Shown piece after piece: positions 34,755-46,566 of a stretch of DNA of 64,000 bases. Source of the DNA: Apodemus sylvaticus (taxonomy: Eukaryota > Chordata > Mammalia > Rodentia > Muridae); the NCBI RefSeq assembly GCF_947179515.1, contig NC_067483.1:84659572-84723571 (forward strand). Direction: 5' to 3'. Numbering within the stretch: position 1 is the stretch's first letter; each line of letters begins with the position of its first letter. The notes below the pieces were generated by a model. The model was not told the DNA's origin. It made no database searches and was given only the letters and a program-made list of their open reading frames with translations. Position numbers and translations under genes: made by a program.

Positions 34755-36742
34755 TTTTTTTAACATTTTAATTAGATATTTGTTTTATTTACATTTCAAA
34801 CAGTATCCCCTTTCCTTGTTATCCCTCCAAAAACCTCCTATCCCATCCCCCCCTCACCCTGTACCAACCCCCCACCCCCGCCACTTTTTTAGGGGAATGA
34901 CCTGGCATTCTCCTAAACTGGAGTGTCGAGCATTCATAGAACCAATAGCCATTCTCTGCTACATATGTAGCTGGAGCCATGAGTCCAGTCCCTCTATGTG
35001 TACTCTTTGGTTAGTGGTTTAGTCCTTGGGAGCTCTGGGGGTACAGGTTGGTACACATTATTGTTCCTCCTGTGGGGCTGCAAATCTCTTCAGCTCCTTG
35101 GGTCCTTTCTCTAGCTGCTCCATTGGAAACTGAAGATCTCAGAAGATGGAAAGATCTCCCATGCTCATGGATTGGTCGGATTAATATAGTAAAAATGGCC
35201 ATCTTGCCTAAAGCAATCTACAGATTCAATGCAATCCCATCAAAATTCTAACTCAAACATTCATAAAGTTAGAAAGAGCAATTTCCAAATTTATCTAGAA
35301 AAACAAAAAACCCAGGGCAGCGAAAACTATTATCAACAATAAAAGAATGTCTGGTGGAATCGCCATCCCTGACTTCAAGCTATACTACAGAACAATAGTG
35401 ATAAAAACTGTATGATATTGGTACAGTGACAGGCAGGTAGATCAATGGAATAGAATTGAAGACCCAGAAATGAACTCAACACCTATAGTCACTTGATCTT
35501 TGACAAAGGAACTAAAACCATCCAGTGGAAAAATGACAGCATTTTCAACAAATGGTGCTAGGTCAACTGGCAGTCAAAATGTAGGATATAAATTGATCCA
35601 TTCTTATCTCCCTGTACAAAGCTCAAATCCAAGTGGATCAAGGACCTCCACACAAAATGAGATACCCTGAATCTAATAAAAGAGTAAGTGGGGAAGAACC
35701 TGGAGCACATGGGCACAGGGGAAAATTTGCTGAACAGAACACCAATTGCTTTTGCTCTAAGATCAAAAATTGACAAATGGAACCTCATAAAATTACAAAG
35801 CTCTGTAAGGCAAAGGACAGTGTCAATAGGACAAAACAGCAACCAACAGATTGGAAAAATATCTTTACCAATCCTACATCTGATAGAGGGCTAAAATCCA
35901 ATATATACAAAGAACTCAAGAAGACAGACTCCAGAGCCAAATAACCCTATTTAAAAATGGGGTATAGAGCTAAACAAAGAATTCTCTACTGAGGAATACT
36001 GATGGCTGAGAAGCACCTAAAGAAATGTCTAACATCCTTAACCATCAGGGAAATGCAAATCAAAATAACCCTGAGATTCTACCTCACACCAGTCAGAAGG
36101 GCTAAGATCAAAAACTCAGGGGACAGCAGATGCTGGCAAGGATATGGAGAAAGGGGAACACTCCTCCATTGCTGGTGGGATTGCAAGCTGATGAAAACAC
36201 TCTAGAAATCAGTTTGGTGGTTCATCAGAAAAATGGACATAGTACTACTACCTGAAGACCCGGCTATACCACTCCTAGGCATATACCCAGAGAATGCTCC
36301 AACATGTAATAAGGACACATGCTCCACTATGTTCATAGCAGCTCTATTTATAATAGCAAGAAGCTGGAAAGAACCCAGATGTCCCTCAACAGAGGAATGG
36401 ATACAGAAAGGCTGGTACACTTACACAATGGAGTACCTCAGCTATTAAATGGAGTACAGCTATTAAAAACAATGAATTCATGAAATTCTTAGGCAAATGG
36501 GTGGAGCTAGAAAATATTCAGAGTGAGGTAACCCAATCACAAAAGAACACACACAGTATGCACTCACTGATAAGTGGACATTAGCCCAAAAGCTCAGAAT
36601 ACCCAAGATACAACTCACAGACTACATGAAGCCCAAGAAGAAGGAAGACCAAAGTGTGGATACTTTGATCCTTCTTGGAAGGTGGATCATAACACCCATG
36701 GCTCACAGCCAACCAACAGACTGAACATAGGGACTCCAATGG
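34755..36742 (-). mobile_element. Twin-primed L1 with internal inversion
   Basis: Minus-strand L1 insertion in two opposed pieces. 34755-35125 is the terminal 3'UTR in minus orientation, with its poly(A) seen as a T-run at 34754-34761. 35126-36742 is the upstream part in plus orientation: ORF2 from DLRRWKDLPCSWIGRINIVKMAILPKAIYRF through LPEDPAIPLLGIYPENAPT to the ORF2 end and early 3'UTR. The inverted piece ends at 'gactccaatgg' and the other piece starts at 'caatggagcag', which adjoin in L1 order with a shared 'caatgg'. This is the structure twin priming produces. A short candidate TSD (ctttttct) occurs at 34747-34754 and 36751-36758. ORF2 is frameshifted. Confidence 0.9.
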
Positions 36743-36800
36743 ATTATTTTCTTTTTCTAAATAACATTTTCTTTGAAATTAAGAGTTGATTTCTCACAAA

Positions 36801-36939
36801 GTGATGGTGGCACATACCTTTAATCCCAGAACTTGATGGGCAGAAGCAAGCAGATTTTTGAGCTGGATGCTAGCCTGGTCTACAGAGTGAGTTCCAGGAC
36901 ACCCAAGTCCACACAAAGACACAGAGAAACCCTGCCTTA
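36801..36939 (+). mobile_element. B1 SINE
   Basis: Reads 'gtgatggtggcacatacctttaatcccag', 'agcctggtctacagagtgagttccaggacacccaagtcc' and 'cagagaaaccctgccttaaaag'. Its A-rich tail becomes a (GAA)/(GGA) microsatellite. Confidence 0.95.
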
Positions 36940-36987
36940 AAAGAAGAAGAAGAAGAAGAGGAGGAGGAGAAGGAGGAGGAGGAGGAG

Positions 36988-37019
<32 letters not shown>

Positions 37020-37050
37020 CAAGGGCAAGGAGGATGAGGAGGAAGAAGAG
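36940..37050 (+). repeat. (GAA)n-(GGA)n microsatellite from B1 tail
   Basis: AAG units pass into a long GGA/GGAAGA series, ending in AAGAAG near 37050. A poly-proline/serine-like open frame on the minus strand is a translation of this repeat. Confidence 0.95.
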
Positions 37051-37584
37051 TTTTGTTTTCTTCTACATGTGTATCTATTACATATTTACTTCTGATCCAC
37101 CCTATTCCCATCATAGTTTTTCATTTTTATCTTCTGCAAGAACCTGTTCCCTACCTTCCAAGTGGTTTTGGAACCTAAAGTCAGAAGCACAGCTATCAAT
37201 GTGTGTTTCTCTCACTCTTCTCCTAAGTCTGAACAGCTCCCAGTTCCTCCTCTTCAGTGTTATAGTCCCATATTCTGATGAGACTACATTTCCTAGCTTC
37301 CTGGAGGGTTTGTAGGATACAAAATTTTCAGCAATTCTATTTAACTTGGTTAATACTTTATTTACATTAGTTTGGACAGTTCTTCAGAATTCTTCAGACA
37401 CTGCTCCTATACTGTGTAAGTGTAATTTTTTTCAAACCTTATTTTTAATGATGTTTCTTAAACACTTTAACCTCCCTGTTAGCCCACCACCATCCAGAGG
37501 TAGTGGGAAAGAAAGGATATGGGGAAAGTGAACCTGTTTATAAAGGTTCTTTGGAACAACTCCCGTCTGTGTTGTCTAGAAATT

Positions 37585-37684
37585 GGCAGTTTGCTACTGT
37601 TCTTAATTGTGATGCAAATATCTGATATGCAGGTTAACTGATGTGACTCCTAAAGGGGTTGTGACCCCCAAATTGAGAACCAGT
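37585..37684 (+). mobile_element. URR1-type hAT fragment
   Basis: Matches the end of the URR1 consensus: 'tttgctactgtt', 'aattgtgatgcaaatatctgatatgcaggt', 'cctaaaggggttgtgaccccc', then the terminal repeat 'ttgagaaccagtgg'. The other end is missing. Confidence 0.8.
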
Positions 37685-40497
37685 GGCTTAAAAGCACATG
37701 TATCACAAACTCTAGATTTAATCATTTGAAAAATTTTAATGCTTACTAATTACCCCTTCATATAACTCTCAGCTAGATGTCTAGTTCAGAAAATAGGAGG
37801 GAAGCTGATGAAACCTGACTAGGTATTTCATGACCAAAGTTGGGCAGGGCTGAGTGAGGGAAATAAAGGGCAGCAGTGACCTTTCTGAAGCCCACGCACC
37901 TAGAAAAGGTAAACCAACAGAATCGAGACATCACAGCCAACACCTACAACAGTTCTCAAAACTGCTTTAGTCTATTTTGAGTCAGGCTAAATTAGAGGCA
38001 ACAGGTTCTATTTAGTAATCAATTTCAACTTAATAATTCAATCAAAAGATTCAAGAGTCCTCACTCTACCAATAAAAAGTTAAGCATAGGGATTCTACAG
38101 CAAACATCAGACAGTAGTCAGAGAAACAGAATATGAATATTAATCAGTCAATTATAATCATTACTACTATAGTGAAATTATAATTAAACATAACCATTAT
38201 GTTCTAACTAAATATGCTACTACCCATTGTCTCCCACCTCCAACTTCCATCAGATTCCATTCTAGAAGTTCCAGACAAAAACACTCTCAATGAAGTCTGT
38301 AAAACCTAGCAAAGCATATTTTGAAATTGTATAATCTAATCTTTTTAAATTTCAGCACCTCAAAACTTTGTATTTTCTTTGCTCTAAGTATTTCTCAAAC
38401 AACAATTTATTCATAAAAAGACATTATTAATAATACACCCTTTAGGAAATGATACTAAACTGCTCAGTAAGCTTGTAAAAAAAAGTCTCCTTTCTCATTT
38501 AAAATTCACAGCAAAATATATACAAAAGAATATAGGGCTATGTTACATTAGTTCTTATATATCCTGATTACATTCTAAAAGCTACTTTGAAATACCAAGG
38601 ATCACCTTACTCTGGTTTATTATAACAAGTTTATGTAAACTTTATGAAATCCCTACCATAGCCTTATACATATGAGTATATAAAACTCTGCCGATTATAG
38701 CAGAGTGCTTTCTGTTTCCCAACTCAAGTAGGCCCTAAAAATGTAATACATCATAAGACACCCAACTCATATATTTAAATGACAGACTATTCCAAACAAA
38801 GCATGAAGCAGAATGGCTTTGTAAAAGCATGAGCAAAACAGGGTTGTGAGCAATCATTCAACATGGGTATTTCACAATAAACATGGGATGTGTGCACTGT
38901 CTTTATGCTAATAACAAAAATTACACACAAGTAGTAGAAAATTCCTTTTTCCCTGCTCTTGTCAATAGTTCAGGTAAAGCTTATTTCAGTCCCCTTCCCT
39001 CAACATAGACAAAAGGAAGAAACCCCATGCCATGGAGCAGAGTAATGAACAAAGTGTCCCCAGGCTCCATTCAGTAGCTCTGGGCTGAATCAACATGTTT
39101 ATCTGCTAATCCACAGCTGAGCTCATTTTATAATATTATAAGGTTGAAAGAAAACATTTTTTAAAATGAAACTAGAAAAAATTAAATTTTACTTTGTTAG
39201 CAAATTTAATCAGGTTCTTTGTACAAAAAGCCCAAATAAAAATGAAATAAATTTTCCACTTAATCAAAATGTTCATTTTCTTTCTTATTTTTTTTTAATG
39301 AAGATTATTTTAAAAATTCAGGCTCTAAAACATTTGATCTAAGGGTCAAGGACAGTACTGCTTCTTAGCTTTGCCAAAAGTTTTTGAAAAGTCACTTCCT
39401 GTTCTAGGGAATGTTCACTGTTCTTGGACAAACAATAATAAAAGTCATTTATAGAACCACCTTGATTAGTCTTTCCTTTTAAATTCAGTGTTGACCAAAG
39501 CAAAGGATATGATTATAATACTAAAGAAAAGTCTGAGCCTTTATTTGGCATTATTTTTCTATTCATTTACTTGTGAGGAATTGTTACTTTATTAAAATGT
39601 CATGAATGATAATTATATGCTAGATTCAAAAGATAAAAGTTAGCAAAAGAGCTTTTAGTCCAGCTGAGATTATGGAATTTATCCAAATACATAATCTAGG
39701 CCACAAAGACAAGAAACAATGAAAGCAAGTAACATGATTCAAGCTGGCAGACATTATAAAGAATCCCTTTGGCAATGACAACTAGACTGAACTCACCTTT
39801 GCAACTACTAATTGGCCAGGTCTCATGTAGTCAAGGTTAGCCTCCACCCTGCCGTGCTACGTGCAGCATGATACAATTCCGCTTTCTGTCCTCCTTTCCC
39901 CCTCCTGAGTACTACAAGTATGGCCTGTGCAGCCATGTGTAGGCAATGCTGGACACTGGACCTACATCACTGCTGTGCACACTGCACAGCCACTCACTTT
40001 GCCTTCTGAGCTACAGTTTTAGCACATTAATCAGAATTGTAAACACACGCATAAACATGCCCCTTCCTTTCTATCATTCCAAGAATAAAAAGGCCAAACT
40101 ATGAGGAAGAAAAAAGTTAGTACAGAAAAAGACAAAATTCATATGGCTCTAAAAATAAAACAACAGCTTCAAGCAGGCATCAAGAAATCCCATTTTATCT
40201 CTGTAGGAAGAAAACTAATGACCACCACCTCTAGTTTATTTTCACTGAGAACTAGATTTCACAACTCAGATCATTTTCTAACAATAAAGTCAAACAGTCA
40301 AATAACCTCAATCCTCCAAACACATGAAGCTACCCTTTTAAAAGTAAATGTATCACAAACAGTCACACAATTCGGGATTCAAATCAAAAACAAAAACTAA
40401 CAAAAAAAAAAAAACAGAACAAATGTTTTGAAATTATACTGGAATAAGACTTTTACTTGGCAAAATCAAAAGTGACTACTAAACCACTGAACTACAG
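37685..40497. other. Unique AT-rich DNA
   Basis: About 2.8 kb with no gene recognised. A patch near 39830-39950 (cctcctgagtactacaagtatggcctg) may be a strongly decayed minus-strand SINE; not strong enough to call. Confidence 0.5.
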
Positions 40498-40576
40498 TCT
40501 GAACCTCTCACACTGTGAACTAGATGAGTGTCCATGTGTTTGGACACTCATCTAGTTCACAGTATGAGAGGTCAGA
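40498..40576. repeat. Near-perfect inverted repeat (hairpin), 31-bp arms, 8-nt loop
   Basis: Left arm 40503-40533 (acctctcacactgtgaac then tagatgagtgtcc) is the reverse complement of 40542-40572 except one C.A mismatch (40511/40564). The loop is 40534-40541 (atgtgttt). Past a bulged A at 40502 the stem extends four more pairs (40498-40501 with 40573-40576). Either strand's transcript would fold into a stable hairpin of about 79 nt. I do not recognise it as part of a known repeat. Confidence 0.95.
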
Positions 40577-40982
40577 TAATTAAGAAAGTATTTCAAAGCA
40601 CAAAATTGCTACTCCAAAAATATAAATACATACATACATATCATCAACTCATATACAACATGCCTTAAGATCTAGAAAAACAGTATTCCCTCCAAGCACA
40701 AACTATAGAAAAAGAAAAACTGAAAACAAAAACTTAAAATGTATATGTCCTTTCAGGTCCAGTAGCTAACTAGAGTGATTAAACTACTTTATTTTCACTT
40801 AATCATCACAGCTACTCTCTAATTACATATATGCTATAAAGACCCTGTAAATTTAAAGTATTTAACCAAAGGAACAACATAAAAGTTGTTGAGAATCCAA
40901 GAATCTAATTACCACAAATGAAAGATCTTTCCCCCACAGAAAAAATACGAAGTTATTAGGTGTTTCTAAGAATTCAAAAAGC

Positions 40983-40988
40983 GTGCTC

Positions 40989-41019
<31 letters not shown>

Positions 41020-41089
41020 AATACAGAGAAGATTAGCATGGCCCCTGCGCAAGGATGACACGCAAATTCGTTAAGCGTTCCATATTTTT
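40983..41089 (+). pseudogene. U6 snRNA retrocopy, full length
   Basis: U6 is the Pol III-made catalytic snRNA of the spliceosome. All 107 nt are present, from 'gtgctcgcttcggcagca' to 'gcgttccatattttt', including the ACAGAGA box (atacagagaagatt) and the AGC triad region (gattagcatgg). I see two differences from the standard sequence: G to A in 'ggaacaatac' and G to T in 'ttcgttaagc'. No TATA box or proximal sequence element lies in the expected upstream positions, so it is not a U6 gene. It passes directly into an L1 3' end, forming the 5' part of a chimeric retrocopy. Confidence 0.97.
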
Positions 41090-42060
41090 ATTCACCAACC
41101 CTACATCTGATAGAGGGCTAATATCCAATATATACAAAGAACTCAAGAAGTTAGACCCCAGGGAACCAAATAACCCTATTAAAAAATGGGGTACAGATCT
41201 TAACAAAGAATTTTCACCTGAAGAAATTTGGATGGCTGAGAGGTACCTTAAGAACTGCTCAACATCTTTAGTCATTAGGGAAATGCAAATCAAAACAACC
41301 CTGAGATTTCACCTTACTCCAGTCAGAATGGCTAAGGTCAAAAACTCAGGAGACAGCAGGTGTTGGTGAGGATGTGGAGAAAGAGGAACACTCCTCCACG
41401 GCTGGTGGGGCTGTAAGATGGTACAACCACTTTGGAAATCAGTCTGGCGGTTCCTCAGAAAACTGGACATGACACTTCCGGAGGACCCTGCTATACCTCT
41501 CCTGGGCATATACCCAAAGGATTCCCCGGCATGCAATAAAGACACATGCTCCATTATGTTCATAGCAGCCTTATTTATAATAGCCAGAAGCTGGAAAGAA
41601 CCCAGATGTCCCTCAAAGGAGCAATGGATACAGAAAATGTGGTATATTTACACAATGGAATACTACTCAGCAATTAGAAACAATGAATTCACAAAATTTT
41701 TAGGCAAATGGTTTGATCTGGAAAATATCATCTTAAGTGAGGTAACCCAATCACAAAAGAATACACATGGAATGCAATCTCTAATAAGTGAATATTAGTT
41801 AGCCCAGAAGCTCTGAATACCGAAGGCACAAATCGCATAACAAATGACTCCCATGAAGAAGTATGGAGAGGGTCCTGATCCTGGAAAGGATTGATCTAGC
41901 ATTGGAGGGGAATATAAGGACAGAGAAGGGAGGTGATTGGAGAATAGGTGGAGAGAAAAAGGTTTATGGGACATATGGGGAGGGGGGATCTGGGAAAGGG
42001 GAAGTCATTTGGAATGAAAACAAAGAATATAGAAAATAAAAATATTAAAATGAAAAAAAA
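41090..42060 (+). mobile_element. L1 3' end of the U6/L1 chimera
   Basis: Starts at 'attcaccaaccctac' (FTNPTSDRGLISNIYKEL) inside ORF2 and runs in frame through RWMAERYLKNCSTSL-like text to a single TGA (GDSRCW, then stop), which is a C-to-T change of the CGA Arg codon found in the sister copy. It then reads on to SLISEY, passes the 3'UTR (gggtcctgatcctggaaagg, G-rich block) and ends in poly(A). A 9-bp repeat aagaattca occurs at 40968-40976, six nt before the U6 start, and again at the end of the poly(A) (42060-42068), consistent with a TSD for the whole chimera. Same subfamily as the minus-strand L1 at 50385-51363. Confidence 0.97.
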
Positions 42061-42068
42061 AGAATTCA

Positions 42069-42784
42069 CTTTCTAAGTTTGGTCTAAGAATCTAGCTAAA
42101 ATTAATCACAGTATTCAAAAAGGAAGACTCAAGTTTCAAACAAGTATGTGACAAACAGAAGTTAGAACACATCTATATATATAACATTGATGGCAATTTC
42201 TTTTCAAGTATTCTTTTCCATTTCACTATCAATACCATCCATAAAAAGTATTCACTATATATACGCTCCTGATAAATTGGCATATAAGCAGTATGAAGGG
42301 TTTAATGTATAAGAGAACCAGAAGAAAATAAGACCTGCATTTCAAGCATTCTGATTTCTCCATTAGTAGACAGTCCACTGATGGTTTCAACTTCTCTAGA
42401 ACTACACAGAAGGTGGATATGGTGAAGTTAGAATCTATAGCACTTAGAAGGTTGACATATAATTGGCAGGAGTTTGAGGTTTGCCTGAATTTCATGTTAA
42501 TTACCAGTTCAGCCAAAGCCAAGCAAAACCATGTGTGTGGGATAGTGGCTTGGGGTGGGGGGTGGGGGCTAAAGAGAGACATTGAGGGGGACAACACAAA
42601 ACAGCATTAATTAAAGCAAAATCAAGGTTTAGTTGCTCAACTACCCACTCTATGAGCAACATCTTGAGTTCTCTAATTTTGTTGATGTTCACACATTTAT
42701 TTATGTTCTCTTAATATCATTTAAGTGTCTTTTCTGACAATCATGGAGTTTTTTTAAGCTTTCTAAATTTAGTTCTTTATCATT
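42069..42784. other. Unassigned interval
   Basis: About 700 bp with a short G-rich patch near 42550-42575; otherwise not recognised. Confidence 0.5.
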
Positions 42785-42945
42785 ATTGTGCATATGGTGT
42801 GTAATATAGGTATGGATCAATATGTGGAGGTTAGAGACAACTGTAAGTTGATGTTCTCCAAGCACCTTCACATGAGCTCTAGGAATTAAACTCTAATCAG
42901 ACTAGCACAAATGCTTTATGTGCAGAACTATCTATGCCAACCCAC
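42785..42945 (-). mobile_element. Old tRNA-derived SINE, degraded
   Basis: Reverse-orientation remnants: 'atatgtggaggttagagacaact', 'gttctcc..gcaccttcacatgagctctaggaattaaactctaatcag', 'cacaaatgctttatgtgcagaactatc'. This matches the order of the SINE family seen at 11358-11560, heavily mutated. Confidence 0.45.
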
Positions 42946-43113
42946 TTTACTGTTTGGGGGTTTTGTGTTTTGACCCTCTTCTGATATCTATTTGTTCCCA
43001 CTGCACTCGCCTGTCAGTGAGTCCCTCTACAAGCTCTTGTTTGGTTGGTTTAACCTTTCATTTTTATATTTGGGATTTCCGCCATGTACAATGGCCTTGG
43101 ATTGTTGGGTTTA

Positions 43114-43273
43114 AAGATTTATTTATTTATTATATGTAAGTATACTGTAGTGAAGAGGGTGTCAGATCTTGCTACAGATGGTTGTGAGCCACCATGTGGT
43201 TTCTGGGATTTGAACTCAGGACCTTCAGAAGAGCAGTCAGTGCTCTTAACCGCTGAGCCATCTCTCTTGCCCC
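43114..43273 (-). mobile_element. B2 SINE with perfect 14-bp TSD
   Basis: Reverse-orientation B2 from 'aagatttatttatttattatatgtaagt' (tail) through 'ggttgtgagccaccatgtgg', 'gggatttgaactcagg' (B box) to 'cgctgagccatctctcttgcccc' (head). TSD gattgttgggttta at 43100-43113 and 43274-43287 is perfect. Confidence 0.98.
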
Positions 43274-43287
43274 GATTGTTGGGTTTA

Positions 43288-45927
43288 TATTTAATCATAA
43301 GACACTGAAAAGAAATGGTTGAAATATCAATATAAAGAAAGGGCTTAACAATTGGGAGCTGCAGTGGTAAGCTACCAGCATACGAAGACGTTGGCATATC
43401 TTCAGCTTTACACAGAAGGTAGGCAGGAGAGGTGGAGCTGAAGTTCTGGGGGAAAAAAGTAGAAAACGACAGCCCAAAGTTCCTGTATTCAAATGTATAT
43501 TTTACCTTGGGTTCTCCATTTTAACCTAATTAGCTATCTACTACCCTGTTTTTTAACCCAGGCATGTTCTCAATGACTGTGCAAAGAATAAACCTTGATC
43601 TCCTATATCTATGGGTTGAGTTCAAACTAACTATCCATCTCAAAACTATGTGTGTAAAACTGGAAGCCCATACTTGTTAGCTTCTCAATCATATTCTGAC
43701 TCCTACCTTCCCTAGGATCTGGTGCCTTCAAATGCTGAAGTTCTTGGAGACTTCAGAAAATCACAGTATTGTACTTTAAATGGCTAGCACTGTGCTGTAT
43801 AGGCTGTAATGTTCTCATTGGAGTCCATTACTGCCAGTCTACCAGCATTATTTTGTAAAGAATAGAAATTTATTTTTGTCTTCTGTAGTAATCTCTTCTT
43901 ATCTCATTCTTTTTCTTCCATTTTGATAGGGATTGGAGAAAGAAAAGGAGATAAATGTTTGCTATTATTGTATGTCTGACTGTTATTCAAACCTGCTAGA
44001 ATCTGCCTTTAAGGTCAGGATACAGACTGGAGGGCTCATTACAGTGAAAATTCCTCAAAGTATTACACATCACAACCTTTCACAGATTCTATCTACACAT
44101 AAATACAGGAAGGACAGTGGATGCTGTGCACTGGGAGAAGAATAAGAGTCTGATGTTTAATGAACACAAACTTTCAAGACCAAAAAAAAAAAAAACCTAA
44201 ATTATATAAGTCATAGGGAATGGTTGTACCATAATAGAACTGATAAATGGCAGTGAACTAAACCACTTTAAAAGACAAATTTTCTATGTGTATGTATATA
44301 GACCAGCCTATTCAAAGACTTACATCAAAGATCGCCCCTGCAGTTATCTTATTTACCCACAACTTCCTAACACATATCAATGGCTTACTTCCTTCATAAC
44401 ATGTATCACCGCATAAAATGTTCCTGTTAATTACTTGTTTATTATCTCTATCCTCCCCTTAGAGAGTAGGCACCTGGGACACATTTCAACAGTAACTACA
44501 CACATAGTATTAAGTATATGATAGGAAAGAATGCAATAAACATTCACTAATTAATAAATAAAGTGGCTAGGTACTAGAAGGCTCAGGCAAAAGGACTGCC
44601 TGTGCAACATAATGAGTGTTAGACAGAGAAGGATGCAAAGAGGAAGGCACAGGGGGATGGACTGGTTTCTGGGTTTCAAACCAGACATATTGAATGAGAA
44701 TGTTAGTATTCCTAGTCATTGATTTAAGGAATAAAAAACTTGCTATCTGTTAACCAAATAACACCTCCTCTATTTGCAAAGCTAGTGTAGTTACAGAAAG
44801 GGAGGAAGGCGGTCATTAATAATATTTGGAGAAAGGGAGAAAAGGAAGTATGAGAAGGACAAAGATAGTCTTTAATGATATTTTGAGGAGGTAGAAATGA
44901 AAAGAGGAAAGGCTTAACTACTGCTTTAATACAGTAACTTAGCTCATTTCAGGGTCTTAGAGAATTGTACTTTAACACCTGTAACTATGCTTTTTCACAA
45001 GTGTTTTAGACATCTTTTTCAAAAAAAATTTCCATTTTCTTTTATTTTGGGGTACGCTGAGGTGGGAAAGACTTGAGGTTTTTAGCAAGCATTCAGTGTA
45101 TAGCCTACACTGGTCTCCCACGCACATGAACGTTCTTGATTTTAGTTAAATTAAGTATATGAAGAAGCGTGGAATTTTAGTTTCGTTCTTTGATTTCATA
45201 TTGCATGATTTATTTTCTATCTCAAAATTCTTCAAACTTTTGTCCCATTCAGAAATTTCAAGGCAGCCCTGCAATTCTATTGTGGCAAAACAAAACCATC
45301 CTACTGCTAAAATCTATATTGATTCTCTATCACTGCCTGAAGATTACTCCAAGAGTTAGCATCGTCAATGCTATGGACTTTAAATCTACAGCTTCATTCA
45401 GTGGATAAGAGAAGCTCATCTAGGTGGTTCAAAACTTGAATCTCTTTTCCCAGGGAATTCCAGGCTGAGTCCTTTGACAACTAAAAAAGTATCACATTTA
45501 TAATCATATTCATGACAGACAGGAACTTAAGGGTACTCCACCTCTACATAGCTCAGGATGGTATTTTTCCAAGTTGTATACCAAACTGACTTGGCCTTTG
45601 CCCACAAAAAAACAGCAAATTTCTGAGAATGCTGCTGTTTTCTTAGTATCAAGGGCCATGTAAACAGTCAGCAGCCATTTCTCCTCTGTCTGTCTTGAAA
45701 CCACACTTGTGGTCACTGAGACACTAAAGCAACAAGCAGAGAGCTGAAACTTATAAACAAGCTTGACTGAAGCTTTGTCTTCTACCAGATCAGCACAATG
45801 GGGAAGGATCTTTGCTTTTCTTACTATTAGCTGACTTCTCTGTATTGTCAGCAGACACCAACTTTTTATATTTATAAGAATTTTAAAACTATCCTGTACA
45901 ATTCCTCTAAAAATCAGTTCTAGAATC
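43288..45927. other. Unique DNA, nothing recognised
   Basis: About 2.6 kb. Open frames here (up to about 160 codons on the minus strand, 45510-46001) have no recognisable domain. The longest overlaps the B4 SINE. A weak SINE-like patch is near 44565-44640. Confidence 0.45.
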
Positions 45928-46215
45928 TGGGGAAACATCTTGGTCAGCAAAGTGCTTGGAGAGCAAGTATAAGGACCTGAGTTCAAATCCTCAGAACCCA
46001 TGTGAAGAGTTGGGCATGGTAGCCCATTCTATAACCCCAGCACCAAGAGGAGGGGTGCAATGGTCAGCCAGTCGACTCAAATCTATAAACTTCAGGGTGA
46101 GTAAAAGAGTCTATTTTAAAATATAAAGGTGAGAAGCAATCTAGGAACCATGCCTGATATATACTTCTGGCTTCCACATGCTTGTATACCTGTATGCACA
46201 CATGTATATCTTACA
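45928..46215 (+). mobile_element. B4 / RSINE1-like fusion SINE
   Basis: tRNA-type head ('cagcaaagtgcttggagagcaag', 'ggacctgagttcaaatcctcag') followed by a B1-like part ('gttgggcatggtagcccattctataaccccagcac'), then the B4-type 'gtgagaagcaatctagg' and 'cttctggcttccacatgc' with a CATG/CACA tail. Confidence 0.8.
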
Positions 46216-46465
46216 CTAACAAGTACAAAGAACACATCAAATACACACAGTTATAATATTTGCATTAAAAATTCAAAAATCCTGAGGAGGAAAACAGGAT
46301 GTGAAGAAATTACTATCAAATACTATGCATTTCTTGAACCTTCTCTAAGAGAAATTTGTATGTTACTTAACTAAACAAAATACTTTCTTAGTCATAATCA
46401 TAATACAGATTATGACTTTCTAAATATGATCTCCACTGGGAGGGGAAAATTTGGTATATTAAACT

Positions 46466-46566
46466 ACGTATTCATATATGTGGGAGTGCAAGCCTGAAGC
46501 TAACATAGGAGGATTCAGAATCCAAGGACAACCTCTGTCATAGAAAGATCCTGTCTTAAAGAAAAA
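46466..46566 (+). mobile_element. Possible diverged B1-like SINE
   Basis: Weak pattern 'gtgggagtgcaagcctgaagctaacataggaggattcagaatcc' ending 'gatcctgtcttaaagaaaaaaag'. The end matches the B1 'accctgtctcaaaa' motif; the head is too decayed to be sure. Confidence 0.3.

Noticed and set aside
39830..40000. Possible decayed minus-strand SINE
   Set aside because: Only a few words match a B1-like pattern; too weak to annotate.
40983..41089. Functional U6 snRNA gene
   Set aside because: Although the copy is full length with a terminal T run, there is no TATA box or proximal sequence element upstream, it has two substitutions, and it is fused to an L1.
45510..46001. 163-codon minus-strand frame
   Set aside because: Overlaps the B4 SINE, no recognisable domain and no coding-like features beyond openness.
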